Positions 1 to 8,780 are shown, counted from the first letter of the stretch. The stretch is 64,000 bases of DNA from Streptomyces roseirectus (GCF_014489635.1 NZ_CP060828.1:4626001-4690000); one strand, 5' to 3'. A program made the numbers and translations. Notes: generated by a model from the letters alone, not told the origin.

Positions 1-35
1 TCCAGTCGGTGCTCACCACACTGGAGAGTCTAGGA

Positions 36-611
36 CTACTTGAAGAAAGCGATCCCGTCGTCGGGCATGTCCTGCGGAAGTGCCTTGGCCCAGCGGGCGA
101 CCTCTTCGGGGGTGACGACCTTCTTGAGGTGCGCGGACATGTAGGGGCGCAGCTCGACCTCGGGGGTCTGCTTCTCGCCGACCCACATGAGGTCGCTCTT
201 GACGTACCCGTACAACCTCTTGCCACCGGTGTAAGGGGCAGACGCCGCGGTCCGGGCGACGGCGTCGGTGACGAGGTCGATCTGCGGCTTCTGCTTCGCC
301 AGCTCGCCGTACCAGATCTCGACGACGCCGTCGTCGCGGACCATGGTCACCTCGACCTTGCGGTCGGCGTCGATGCGCCAGAAGCCGTGCTCGGACTCCA
401 GGGGGCGGACCTTGTTGCCGTCGCCGTCCAGTACCCAGGTATGAGAGGTGTACTCCAGGAAGTCACGCCCGTCCTGGGTGAAGCTGACCTCCTGCCCGAA
501 GTTGCACTTCTCGGAGCCGGGGAAGTCGTGCACACCGGCGCCGGCCCACTCGCCGAGCAGGAACGCGAGGGGCAGAAGGTCCTTGTGCAGGTCGGACGGG
601 ATCTCGATCAT
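36..611 (-). CDS. nitrobindin-like FABP-family heme-binding barrel protein
   Basis: 191 residues, the usual size for the FABP-like/nitrobindin (DUF1794, THAP4-related) family. These small soluble beta barrels bind heme b and are linked to nitric oxide chemistry. The N-terminal signature is visible as GEWAGAG at residues 20-26, followed by further strand-like segments (LEYTSHTWV, KVEVTMV). There is no signal peptide or membrane segment, so it should be cytoplasmic. It is the last gene of a minus-strand run that also holds a 33-residue membrane peptide and three anchored proteins, but a functional link to them is not evident. The family call rests on the motif and length. The physiological role in Streptomyces is not known to me. 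Confidence 0.85.
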   Translation of the reverse strand: MIEIPSDLHKDLLPLAFLLGEWAGAGVHDFPGSEKCNFGQEVSFTQDGRDFLEYTSHTWVLDGDGNKVRPLESEHGFWRIDADRKVEVTMVRDDGVVEIWYGELAKQKPQIDLVTDAVARTAASAPYTGGKRLYGYVKSDLMWVGEKQTPEVELRPYMSAHLKKVVTPEEVARWAKALPQDMPDDGIAFFK

Positions 612-632
612 CTGGCTTCCTGGTATGACGGG

Positions 633-734
633 TCAGCGCTGGCCCTGGTACAGCTTCTTCACGGTCAGCCCGGCGAACGCGAGCACGCCGACGCAGACCA
701 GGACGAGGAGAGCTTCGAAGAAGACTTCAAGCAC
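633..734 (-). CDS. 33-residue single-pass membrane peptide
   Basis: A GTG-started reading frame of 33 codons, starting MLEVFFEALLV and ending in KKLYQGQR. An AGGAG Shine-Dalgarno lies 6 bases upstream of the GTG. Residues 3-24 form one hydrophobic helix followed by a basic tail, so the product should sit in the membrane with its C-terminus in the cytoplasm. It lies between the nitrobindin-like gene and the exported-protein operon on the same strand, 22 bases upstream of the former. I believe a short conserved peptide of this kind is common beside this gene in Streptomyces, but that is from memory. Function unknown. Confidence 0.7.
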   Translation of the reverse strand: MLEVFFEALLVLVCVGVLAFAGLTVKKLYQGQR

Positions 735-807
735 GGGGTGCTCCTAGGAGGCGCGATTCAGGTACACAAGGCCGCCCCCCAGCTTACGCCGCCCCGTCCG
801 CCCCCAC

Positions 808-1635
808 TCATCGGCCCGGTACCGAGGCCAGCAGCTGGCTCTGGAGTACTACGGTCTGCTGGAACGGCACGGCCCCGGCCGAACCCTTACGGGACTGGAG
901 GACGACGGCCATGACGTCCCCGGCGAAGAGGTACGCCTGCCGAAGCTGCTCGGCCCCGTAGGGCCGCTTCTCGTCGTAGGCGTCCCGGTCGACCCCGGCG
1001 ACGTTGGACTCGGCGGCGAAGGCGTCGTCGAACGTCGTCTCCGTGGCCCCCCGCGCGGGGTACACCGGGTCGTCGTACCCGGTCAGGTTCTCGCGGAGGC
1101 GGGCGGTGACGGCGGGGTCGTCGAGACGCAGGAGGTAGACGGCGGTACGGGTCCCGTCGGGGGTGGTCCAGCCGCGCGCGGCGACGTGCCGCAGCCCGTA
1201 GTCGGTGAGGTACTGCCCGACGGTGACACGGTCCTCGGCGGACGCGTACACCGCGAGGAAGTCCTTGACGCCGAGCCACCCGTCACGCCCGCGCAGCGCG
1301 GTGTCCTCGACGGCGCCCTCAGGGGCGGGCAGCACATAGGACCGCAGGTCGGACCCGGTGACGGGCCGCTGCACCTCCGGGTACTCCCAGCGCCCGTCGG
1401 ACTCGGTGGCGAGCCCGGGGACGTCGGTCCGCTCCATCCGGGTGATCCCGTAGGCGGTCCCCGCCCCGAGCACCCCGAAGACGACGACGGCGGCACCCCA
1501 CCGCAGAACGCCCCGCAGAACACGCCGCCCCCGCGCAGGGGGCGCCCCCGTAATACCCGTAGGGGACTCGACGGCCCCCTCCACGACCTCGTCCGCGACG
1601 GCCTCGGCCACCCCCGCCTCCCTCTGCTCACTCAT
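808..1635 (-). CDS. membrane-anchored exported protein, third of an operon of three
   Basis: 275 residues: an acidic cytoplasmic N-terminus (about 1-35), a basic patch (RGRRVLRGVLR), one transmembrane helix at about 46-66, then an extracytoplasmic domain of about 205 residues with no cysteine-rich or catalytic motif I recognise. The ATG overlaps the stop of the gene before it (ATGA), so it is translationally coupled. All three proteins of this operon share the plan of short cytoplasmic tail, single helix and 180-200-residue outer domain, suggesting a complex or a diverged family. The N-terminal tail contains TGITGAP, encoded by a copy of the CCCGTAATACCCGTA word found throughout the window. 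No function assigned. Confidence 0.8.
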   Translation of the reverse strand: MSEQREAGVAEAVADEVVEGAVESPTGITGAPPARGRRVLRGVLRWGAAVVVFGVLGAGTAYGITRMERTDVPGLATESDGRWEYPEVQRPVTGSDLRSYVLPAPEGAVEDTALRGRDGWLGVKDFLAVYASAEDRVTVGQYLTDYGLRHVAARGWTTPDGTRTAVYLLRLDDPAVTARLRENLTGYDDPVYPARGATETTFDDAFAAESNVAGVDRDAYDEKRPYGAEQLRQAYLFAGDVMAVVLQSRKGSAGAVPFQQTVVLQSQLLASVPGR

Positions 1636-2399
1636 ACGGCACGCCCCGGATCGTCGATACGGTCAAGCTGCTCGGCCACGAACGCGGCGACCCCCTCGCT
1701 GTCCAGCGAACCGGCCCCGGTGGCGCTGAAGAAGACGACGAGGTCCCCGACCCCTGCCGTGCACTGGATGCCCGTCAGCTTCTCCTCGTCCGGCTCCTTC
1801 TCACCCGCCCGCGCCTTCGGCACGAGGCACAGCGCGTCCTTGTGCCCCTTGACGACGGGCCCCTTCCCGAGGACCCCGGAGTCGGCGAGTTCCCGATACC
1901 CCTGGGTGACGAAGCGTACGGAGGACCGGTCGGCGAGCCGGGTCAGCGTCACCTGGACGACGTAGGGGTCACTCTTCTCGCCGAACCAGTCCTCCCTGCT
2001 GAGGTAGGTCCGCAGAGCCATGCTCTTGATCCGGTGCTTCTCGACGGAGTCGCGGTACTTCTTGGGCATGTCCTTGAGCGAGTTCGCGCGCAAGGCGGTG
2101 GCCTGCCGCTCGTTGAACTCGGTGTCGTGCCCGAAGTCCTCGACGTCGGGTCCGGGCCGCAGCCCGTCCGTCCCGTAGGGGACGAAGAGCGCGCGCAGGG
2201 ACCCCGCGGCGGGCTGGTCGACGGCGCCCCCCGACGCCGCCGGCTTGGGAAACACCCAGCTCACGTCCCCCGGCTCCCGATCGGCCCCGCGCACGGTGAC
2301 GACGGTGTACCCGACGCCCGCGAGGACGACGGAGGCGAGCAGCGCGCCCCCGAGAACGGCACCGGCGCGACGCCGGCGAACGGGCTTCTCGTCGCTCAC
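1632..2399 (-). CDS. membrane-anchored exported protein, second of an operon of three
   Basis: 255 residues from a GTG start that overlaps the TGA of the upstream gene (GTGA). A basic N-terminus (KPVRRRRAG) precedes one transmembrane helix at about 13-35, and the rest is extracytoplasmic. The outer domain carries RALFVPYGTDGLRPG and a C-terminal two-cysteine segment (DALCLV, GIQCTAG) that could form a disulfide. Translation could be extended upstream without a stop, but that would run through the preceding gene; the GTGA junction is the natural start. It is coupled at both ends (4-base overlaps) to genes of the same architecture. I do not recognise a named family. Confidence 0.8.
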   Translation of the reverse strand: MSDEKPVRRRRAGAVLGGALLASVVLAGVGYTVVTVRGADREPGDVSWVFPKPAASGGAVDQPAAGSLRALFVPYGTDGLRPGPDVEDFGHDTEFNERQATALRANSLKDMPKKYRDSVEKHRIKSMALRTYLSREDWFGEKSDPYVVQVTLTRLADRSSVRFVTQGYRELADSGVLGKGPVVKGHKDALCLVPKARAGEKEPDEEKLTGIQCTAGVGDLVVFFSATGAGSLDSEGVAAFVAEQLDRIDDPGRAV

Positions 2400-3118
2400 A
2401 GCTTCCCCATCTGCCGCTGGGCGAGCCCCATGATCGCGGACTTGGAAATCGGCTTGGTGTCGTAGACGTAGATCTGGACGTACAGATCCCCGCGCCAGGC
2501 GTGCGCCTCGGCGGAGTAGAGGGGGAGGTACCCGTCCTTGTTGTCGGGGCTGTCGTGGACGTAGACCGTCCCTCCCTGGTACCCCGTACCAGGGAGGGAC
2601 CAGTCGCGGGTATCGGCCTCGTCCTCGGCCCAGTACTGCCCGTTGGAGGCGGACTCCGCGGCCCCGGCGACGTCGCCGCTCTGGTTGTACTGGATAAGGC
2701 TCACGCGGACGAGACGGCGCTCGCCCTCCAGCCAGTTGGTGGTGACGGCGCGGCGGAACCCGTCCTCGACGGCGGTGTTGAAGACGCTGGACGGTTCGGC
2801 GAAGGTGGCGGAGTACGCGGCGAGGGACATCCACGTGGCCTCGCCCCGCCAGCTCCCCTGCGGCAGCGCCTTGCCCCCCTTCGGCCTGCTGACCAGCAGT
2901 TTCCGCAGATCACCGTCGGTTTTGACGCGCCGGTCGAGAGCGGCGGACAGCGGCTCGGGGGAACTGCCCTTGGCCTGCGGGACGGCGGCCTGGGAGAGCG
3001 GCGGCAAGGGGGTGGGAGACCGCTCGGCCTGGACGAGGTACCCCGTACACACCCCGGAGAGGACCCCGAGGCAGGCGGCGGTGGAGATGAGGAGGGCGGT
3101 ACGGCCCCGGCGTTTCAA
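2396..3118 (-). CDS. membrane-anchored exported protein, first of an operon of three
   Basis: First gene of the three-gene operon. I place the start at a TTG (LKRRGRTALLIS) preceded by GGGGGGAC; an ATG 57 bases further up would add an unlikely His/Phe-rich extension. That gives 240 residues with a basic N-terminus, one helix at about 7-27, a Pro-rich spacer, then an outer domain rich in Trp, Tyr and Asp. The stop overlaps the next gene by 4 bases. A perfect 14-base inverted repeat with a 3-base loop lies inside the reading frame at 2569-2599, coding for LPGTGYQGG. No function recognised; the co-translation of three similar anchored proteins is the best clue. Confidence 0.75.
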   Translation of the reverse strand: MKRRGRTALLISTAACLGVLSGVCTGYLVQAERSPTPLPPLSQAAVPQAKGSSPEPLSAALDRRVKTDGDLRKLLVSRPKGGKALPQGSWRGEATWMSLAAYSATFAEPSSVFNTAVEDGFRRAVTTNWLEGERRLVRVSLIQYNQSGDVAGAAESASNGQYWAEDEADTRDWSLPGTGYQGGTVYVHDSPDNKDGYLPLYSAEAHAWRGDLYVQIYVYDTKPISKSAIMGLAQRQMGKL

Positions 3119-3224
3119 AGAGTCCCCCCGGACGAAGAGCCGGACAAAGAAGTGAAGCGCGCACTTGGCGTGCACGCTTCACAGGAGACTCACGGGTATC
3201 AGCGCTGGTTGTACGCCCCAGGTA

Positions 3225-3419
3225 TTACGACTTGATACCGGCGACGAAGGCGGCCCAGGAGTCGGCGGGGAAGAGGAGAGAACCCTGAGAGGGGTCTTTG
3301 CTGTCCCGGACGGGAACGAGGGAGGGGATGCTGTCGGAGACTTCGAGGCATTCGCCGCCATCGTTGTTGCTGTAGCTGCTCTTACGCCACGAGACGCTGC
3401 TCAAGTCGATGGATCGCAC
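3225..3419 (-). CDS. DUF397 small protein
   Basis: 64 residues with the DUF397 pattern: an N-terminal WRKSSYSNNDGGECLEV segment, a central region including VPVRDSKDP, then a C-terminal FPADSWAAFVAGIK. DUF397 proteins occur in streptomycetes as partners of XRE-DUF5753 regulators, in clusters related to the whiJ/abaA loci, and are thought to modulate the partner repressor. Here the frame overlaps the 3-prime end of such a regulator by 19 bases, so the two are co-expressed and translation is probably coupled. The family call is firm. Whether this copy affects development or antibiotic production cannot be told from sequence. Confidence 0.9.
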   Translation of the reverse strand: MRSIDLSSVSWRKSSYSNNDGGECLEVSDSIPSLVPVRDSKDPSQGSLLFPADSWAAFVAGIKS

Positions 3420-4246
3420 GGCAATTCCTCCAGCAGACGCATGATGAACCTTCGTGTCTCGGCGGGGCTGTACGCCAAGTCACGTAGGGCATCATAGGCG
3501 CGGTTAAATGCCTCAACCCTGCTGCTGTCCTCGATCAGTTCGCCCTGTGCATCGTTCTCCGCGTAGGCGACGATCGTCCCGTCCACCATCTGCAAGAACA
3601 TCATGTTGGTGTTGACCAGACCGTGCCGCCCCACGCCGAACGGCAACACCTGAATGGAGACGCCGGGCAGGTCCAGCACCTCCAGCAGGAACTCCAACTG
3701 CTTGCGCCACTCCACCAGGTCCGCCAGCGGATTGCGCAGCACCGCCTCCGACATGATCGACCGGAACGGCACCGGGTTCTCCGGGTCGAACAGCGCGCGC
3801 TGGCGTTCAAGTCGGGCCTGGATCTGCCGCTCCAGCTCCTCACCCTCGTAGCCACCGGCGATAAGCGCCGCCCGCGCGAACCCTTCGGTCTGGAGCAGGC
3901 CCGGCGGCGTGGTCGCCCCGTAGTGCCACAGAGCTACGGCCTTCTCCTCCAGTTCCATGTACGGCCGGTACTGCCGCTTGAACCGGTTCTTGTCGGTGAC
4001 CGCCAACTCCCACAGGATCAGGAGCTTGTCCCCGGTCTTGTAGTAGGTGTCGAGGTCTTCGACCACATCGGGACCGCCCAACATGATCCCGTTCTCCATC
4101 CTGTTGAGCATCGTCTCGTTCCAGCCCACCTCCCGCGACAGCCTCCTCAGGGTGACCTTCGCCCTCTCCCTCTCCTTCTTCAGCTCCTGCGCGAACCTCG
4201 CCCTGGGCCCACCACTCCGCCCCGTGATCGTCTTCCTGGCCGGCAT
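3401..4246 (-). CDS. XRE-family regulator with DUF5753 domain
   Basis: 281 residues from MPARKTITG. The start is chosen over an ATG 18 bases upstream because GGGAGGG lies at the right distance. Residues about 20-75 form the helix-turn-helix (LRRLSREVGWNETMLNRMENG). The rest matches DUF5753, with the PPGLLQTEGFARA and VLPFGVGRHGLV segments seen in this group. Likely a DNA-binding repressor working with the overlapping DUF397 protein; family members such as WhiJ influence development and secondary metabolism. It is divergent from the 131-residue gene at 4411, and the 164-base gap between them is the probable operator region. Target and signal are unknown. Confidence 0.9.
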   Translation of the reverse strand: MPARKTITGRSGGPRARFAQELKKERERAKVTLRRLSREVGWNETMLNRMENGIMLGGPDVVEDLDTYYKTGDKLLILWELAVTDKNRFKRQYRPYMELEEKAVALWHYGATTPPGLLQTEGFARAALIAGGYEGEELERQIQARLERQRALFDPENPVPFRSIMSEAVLRNPLADLVEWRKQLEFLLEVLDLPGVSIQVLPFGVGRHGLVNTNMMFLQMVDGTIVAYAENDAQGELIEDSSRVEAFNRAYDALRDLAYSPAETRRFIMRLLEELPCDPST

Positions 4247-4410
4247 CGCCTTCCACCCTCCCACTGCCGATGACGAATCTCGCGTTGCCTTTGCGTCTGT
4301 CCGGGGTGCGAAGGCGTCCCTGCTTGGGCCATCCTCTTACTACCCAGGAATACGCAGAGTAGTACAACTGCCGCATTCCGTATAGATGTTGGGCGAAAGG
4401 AAGCAAACCG

Positions 4411-4806
4411 ATGGAACCCGGAACCCTCCTCTACGACCCCACGACCGACAAGGTGGGGGAGTTCCAGGCCCGCTCCGGCAAGTACGCGATGCTGCGCCCC
4501 GTCGGCGGCGGGATCGAGTGGCAGGCCGACCCCGACACCCTGCGGCCCCCGACCGACAGCGAGCGCATCGGCGCGGGCGTGAAGGCGGCGAACGCGCAGG
4601 CGACGCGGAAGTACCCCCTGTTGGAGCCGACCGTCGACATCACGTCCGTCCCGGAGCCGTACCCGAACTGCGCGAGCTGCGCGGACCTGGTCCTGCTGGC
4701 CAAGTCGGCAGGGGAGAAGCGGGACTTGAGCGCGCAGGTGGACGCGAGGGTGTTGATGAGGCAGCACCACAAGCAGGCGCACCTCACGCGGGCCGACCCC
4801 GCGTGA
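4411..4806 (+). CDS. conserved hypothetical protein divergent from the XRE regulator
   Basis: 131 residues, start ATG preceded by GAAAGGAAG. Soluble, with an N-terminal PGTLLYDPTTDKVGEF segment, a central WQADPDTLRPPT segment and a C-terminal part with CASCADL and a basic His-rich tail. The two-cysteine CxxC motif could bind metal, but only one pair is present. Proteins like this are frequently found divergent from XRE/DUF397 pairs in Streptomyces (from memory), which suggests regulation by that repressor. The next gene starts inside its stop codon (GTGA), so the two form an operon. No biochemical function is known to me. Confidence 0.75.
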   Translation: MEPGTLLYDPTTDKVGEFQARSGKYAMLRPVGGGIEWQADPDTLRPPTDSERIGAGVKAANAQATRKYPLLEPTVDITSVPEPYPNCASCADLVLLAKSAGEKRDLSAQVDARVLMRQHHKQAHLTRADPA

Positions 4807-5063
4807 TCCGCCCCCGCCCCGAGCAGATCACCGAGGTCCAGCCGGCGTACGCGGTCCCCCCGCCCGCGCTGCCACGACCCCCGGCCCCTCACAACGACCG
4901 TCAACTCACCCCCGTCCGAAGCGAGTTCCCCCAGCAGAGGACGCGCCGAGGCCGAACTCGCCGCGCGGCGAGGCGACTTCTGACCGACGACACCTTCTGG
5001 AGCGGCGTCCTGACCGCCTTCAGCGTCGCGACACTGATCGTGGTGATCGCGGCGACGGTGTGA
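4803..5063 (+). CDS. small membrane protein translationally coupled to the preceding gene
   Basis: 86 residues from a GTG that overlaps the upstream TGA. The N-terminal 55 residues are Pro- and Arg-rich and probably disordered, ending in a strongly basic stretch (RTRRGRTRRAARR). Residues about 64-86 are a single hydrophobic helix (SGVLTAFSVATLIVVIAATV) that finishes at the C-terminus, a tail-anchored layout with the bulk in the cytoplasm. The overlap and conserved position beside the 131-residue protein suggest they act together. It has no recognisable domain. Confidence 0.65.
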   Translation: MIRPRPEQITEVQPAYAVPPPALPRPPAPHNDRQLTPVRSEFPQQRTRRGRTRRAARRLLTDDTFWSGVLTAFSVATLIVVIAATV

Positions 5064-5097
5064 GGCCCGCACCACGGCCCGCACTACGCTTCACGGC

Positions 5098-5460
5098 ATG
5101 GCCAAGAAGCTAGTGCTCAAGGTGACCGCGGGTGCCGACGCCCCCGAACGCTGCTCGCAGGCGTTCACCGTCGCCTCGGTGGCGGTCGCGAGCGGCGTTG
5201 ACGTCTCCCTGTGGCTCACCGGCGAGTCCGCGTGGTTCGCGCTGCCCGGCAGGGCGGCGGAGTTCGAACTCCCCCACGCGGCCCCCCTCCCGGACCTCCT
5301 CGACACGATCCTCTCCACCGGCAAGGTCACGCTGTGCACGCAGTGCGCGGCACGCCGGGACATCACGGAGAAGGACGTGATCGAGGGGGTCCGGATCGCC
5401 GGCGCGCAGGTCTTCGTCCAGGAGGCACTGGCGGACGACGTCCAGGCACTCGTGTACTAG
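5098..5460 (+). CDS. DsrE-family protein
   Basis: 120 residues with the alternating beta-alpha pattern of the DsrE/DsrF-like fold: KKLVLKVTAGADAPERCSQAFTVASVAVASGVDVSLWLTGESAW at the N-terminus and a conserved CTQCAARR at about residues 81-88. DsrE-like proteins are linked to sulfur relay, and cysteines near the C-terminal half are the usual functional residues. The CxxC here fits a thiol role, though the family also includes members with no known substrate. It stands alone on the plus strand and converges with the AraC regulator, leaving only five bases between the two stop codons. The gap carries the GTACTAC word. Confidence 0.75.
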   Translation: MAKKLVLKVTAGADAPERCSQAFTVASVAVASGVDVSLWLTGESAWFALPGRAAEFELPHAAPLPDLLDTILSTGKVTLCTQCAARRDITEKDVIEGVRIAGAQVFVQEALADDVQALVY

Positions 5461-5465
5461 GGGTA

Positions 5466-6353
5466 CTACGCGATCCCCCCTACGGACTGCCTCCCCGCCC
5501 TCAGCCTCGCGGCGTCCTGCCCCGGAGGTAGTCCGTAGGTACTCCGGTACTCCCGGCTGAACTGCGTAGCACTCACGTACCCCACCGCCTGCGCGACCTG
5601 CGCGGCGGACTCCTCCCCGCTCACCAGCCGCCGCCGCGCCTCCTGCATCCGCAGCCGCTTCTGATACCTCAGCGGGGTCATACCCGTGACCTCCTTGAAG
5701 TGCCGGTGCAGCCAGGCCGTGCTCATGTGCGCGACGGCGGCGATCTCCTCGACGCTCAGCGGCTGGTCGTACCGCTCCCGGATCCACCGCGCGGCCTTCC
5801 GCACCCGGGCCGCCGCCGAGTCGGACAGGCACCACTCCCGCAGCACGGGCCCGAGGCCGCAGCGCAGCACCCGGTACAGGATCTCGGCCTCGATCCGCCC
5901 GGCCAGCGGCCCGATGTCCTCGGGAGTATCGAGCAATTCGACCCACCGGGTGACGGCGTCCACGAGCTGCGGCGTCATCTCCGCCTTGATCAGCCCGCGC
6001 ACCGGCGGCCCGACGGCCCCGGCACCGCTGTCCTCCAGCTCCATCAGCAGCTCGGTGATCGTCCCCATGTCGAGGCTCAGCAGCACCGACCGGTACGGAA
6101 ACTTGACCAGTTCGATGGAGACGGGCAGGTCAATAGGGGTGAGCAGGATCTCCCCAGGCCCCGCGACCTCGCTCAGCGCCCCCGCCGTCGTCCGTTTCTC
6201 CCCGTCCGCGACGAAGCACAGAAGCGGCTCGTACAGCGTGTCCGCCGGCTGGAACGACCCGTCCAGCACGACCAGCGAGAGCCGGGGGACGGCCGTTTCG
6301 GCGCCCGGAACGGTGTGGTGCCGCTCGATGGCGGCGCCGAGTCGGTCGAACAC
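5466..6353 (-). CDS. AraC-family transcription regulator
   Basis: 295 residues from a GTG. The N-terminal half (about 1-170) resembles the AraC_N sensing domain of the PF06719 type (PRLSLVVLDGS, GEILLTPIDLPVSIEL). The C-terminal 100 residues carry the double helix-turn-helix (LSVEEIAAVAHMSTAWLHRHFKEVTGMTPLRYQKRLRMQEARRRL split over two helices, then YVSATQFSREYRSTYG). It is divergent from an aldo-keto reductase, the typical arrangement for a regulator controlling a redox enzyme. A pair of near-identical 17-base direct repeats in the shared gap is a plausible binding site. The ligand is unknown. Confidence 0.9.
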   Translation of the reverse strand: MFDRLGAAIERHHTVPGAETAVPRLSLVVLDGSFQPADTLYEPLLCFVADGEKRTTAGALSEVAGPGEILLTPIDLPVSIELVKFPYRSVLLSLDMGTITELLMELEDSGAGAVGPPVRGLIKAEMTPQLVDAVTRWVELLDTPEDIGPLAGRIEAEILYRVLRCGLGPVLREWCLSDSAAARVRKAARWIRERYDQPLSVEEIAAVAHMSTAWLHRHFKEVTGMTPLRYQKRLRMQEARRRLVSGEESAAQVAQAVGYVSATQFSREYRSTYGLPPGQDAARLRAGRQSVGGIA

Positions 6354-6376
6354 GCGCGCTCCTGAGAGGTCCTGTA

Positions 6377-6411
6377 CTGAGAGGATCAGGCAAGCTGAGA
6401 CGATCAGGCAA
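6377..6411. promoter_or_regulatory. paired 17-base direct repeats in the araC/AKR divergent gap
   Basis: CTGAGAGGATCAGGCAA at 6377-6393 and CTGAGACGATCAGGCAA at 6395-6411, differing at one position and repeating every 18 bases. An additional CTGAGAGG occurs at 6362-6369. They lie between the divergent AraC gene (start 6353) and the reductase (start 6468). AraC proteins commonly bind tandem direct repeats, so this is a reasonable operator candidate; that assignment is inference. Confidence 0.5.
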
Positions 6412-6467
6412 TCTTATGCGGCTGACGGCTCATGCCGCCCCGGCGCCCGGTCCGTAGCGTCGAGGGC

Positions 6468-7481
<1,014 letters not shown>

Positions 7482-7484
7482 CCC

Positions 7485-7745
7485 CTACCGGCGCCGCCGC
7501 TTCCCGTCCAACTCGTCCCACCACTCATCGGACTTGGGGTCCCCCGACGGATCGTCCCACCAACGGTCCTCGGGCCCCCGCCGGTTGGCCACGATCGCGG
7601 CAAGCGGCGGAATCACCATCGCCACCACACACATCCCCACCGCCACCGGCACCGACCACAACCGCACGACCCCCCACGCCAGCACGAAGAGCCCGATACA
7701 GCTCCCCATCATGGCGAAGTACACATGCCGCCGCCGCGCGTACAT
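7485..7745 (-). CDS. DUF3099 membrane protein
   Basis: 86 residues from MYARRRHVYFAMMG; a start 33 bases further upstream is possible but the conserved family begins here. Two transmembrane helices (about 8-28 and 32-52) are followed by a cytoplasmic tail with the conserved ANRRGPEDRWWDDPSGDPKSDEWWDEL run (given here only as a landmark, Trp/Asp-rich). This is the actinobacterial DUF3099 family, function unknown. It converges on the aldo-keto reductase. Confidence 0.85.
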   Translation of the reverse strand: MYARRRHVYFAMMGSCIGLFVLAWGVVRLWSVPVAVGMCVVAMVIPPLAAIVANRRGPEDRWWDDPSGDPKSDEWWDELDGKRRRR

Positions 7746-8033
7746 ACCCCCAGCGTAACTCCGCAGAACCACACCCATTCAGCGGAACCCCCCTCGCCCC
7801 CACTTCCCTAGATTCAAGCCACCGACCGGCCCACCAGCCAAAGCCCGAAAGATGGCTGAACCACTGCGCAAGACCTCCCGGGGAATTCTCATCGTCGCAC
7901 GCGGCGACTCGGCTGCACCCCGGTGAGCGGCCCGCCATGACTGCATCGACACGGCCGAGCAGCCGATGAACCAGGCTGCCGTCAACTGCCGGGTCCGCTG
8001 AGCCGGTTGTTCGAACGGGGACGGAGGAACCGC
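7746..8033. other. 288-base gap with no gene seen
   Basis: Lies between the divergently oriented DUF3099 gene and the frameshifted hypothetical gene. No open frame has convincing codon use, and there is no tRNA-like arm despite a TTCGAA at 8010-8015. The region is less GC-rich than its neighbours and presumably holds both promoters. Confidence 0.5.
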
Positions 8034-8710
8034 GTGGAAGAGAGAAGCGGCGAGCCGCGGCCGGCCGTGCTGCCCCTGTCTCCACCGATCGCGGAAACCC
8101 TGTTCGCCGCCCTCTACGGCGAACAGAGACCCCGCCCTTGGCACGACCCCGAGAACGACCCCTACCAGCTCTTTCACCAGCGCTCGCTGGCGATGGGCTG
8201 GCTGGACGTGCTGTGGGGCATGAACGACGCCGGCTCCGGGCACCCGCGCGGGGCCGCCGGGGGCCCGGAACCGGTCATGTGGTTCCAGGTCGAGGCGGCC
8301 GTCGTGAGCGGTGAACGGCCGTTGCCGGTGCGCCCGTGCCGTCGATGCGGACGAGGGAGTGGTACGAGGCGGGTGCCCCGGAGGCGCGGACGGCGGTAGA
8401 AGTGACCATCAGCAGCGGACGGGACGAGGTGATCGGACAACTGCCGCACCGGCTCGACGAGTTGGAGCAGAACGTCTTCACCCTCCGGTCGTACGCCTCA
8501 GGAAGTACCTCTCCCGAACCACCCTTCGACGACACCTTCTGGGACGGCCCGGCCCGCCACACCCTGACCCTCCAGGGCGACCTCGCAGCTTGGTCGTACG
8601 ACAGCGTCGGCTGGCTCGCCGAAACCCTGGCAGAGCTCGCTGCCCGCCTCGGTGCGCGTGCACCTCTGCTGCTCACGGCCACCCGGAGCGACCAGCCCCG
8701 CCTCCCCTAG
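8034..8710 (+). pseudogene. hypothetical protein gene broken by a single-base frameshift
   Basis: A GTG at 8034 with GGAGG six bases upstream opens a frame with good coding character (SPPIAETLFAALYGEQRPR, SLAMGWLDVLWGMNDAG, MWFQVEAAVVSGERPLP) up to about 8327. It then turns into an Arg-rich nonsense tail ending at 8399. A second frame, open from 8315, continues the sense naturally (GAPVPSMRTREWYEAG, then TAVEVTISSGRDEVIGQL and DDTFWDGPARHTLTLQG) to 8710. A minus-one shift between 8315 and 8336 would join them into one protein of about 225 residues. It could be a recent pseudogene, an assembly error or, less likely, programmed frameshifting. I recognise no family. Confidence 0.55.
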
Positions 8711-8729
8711 GGGGCATCCCGTCATACCG

Positions 8730-8766
8730 GAAGGGCCGTACCCGAGTACTACGGGTACGGCCCTTC
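8730..8766. terminator. bidirectional terminator with a GTACTAC loop
   Basis: Perfect 15-base stem (GAAGGGCCGTACCCG at 8730-8744 pairing with 8752-8766) around a 7-base AGTACTA loop, between the convergent 8710 and 8781 stops. No U-run, as is common in Streptomyces. The loop and stem edges form one copy of the window's GTACTACGGGT word. Confidence 0.8.
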
Positions 8767-8780
8767 GTGGCGGGCGTCGG

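Noticed and set aside
8002..8020. Possible tRNA T-arm (GGTTGTTCGAACGG)
   Set aside because: No acceptor stem, D-arm or anticodon arm could be placed around it. The same applies to GGGTTCGAAAACC near 29699.
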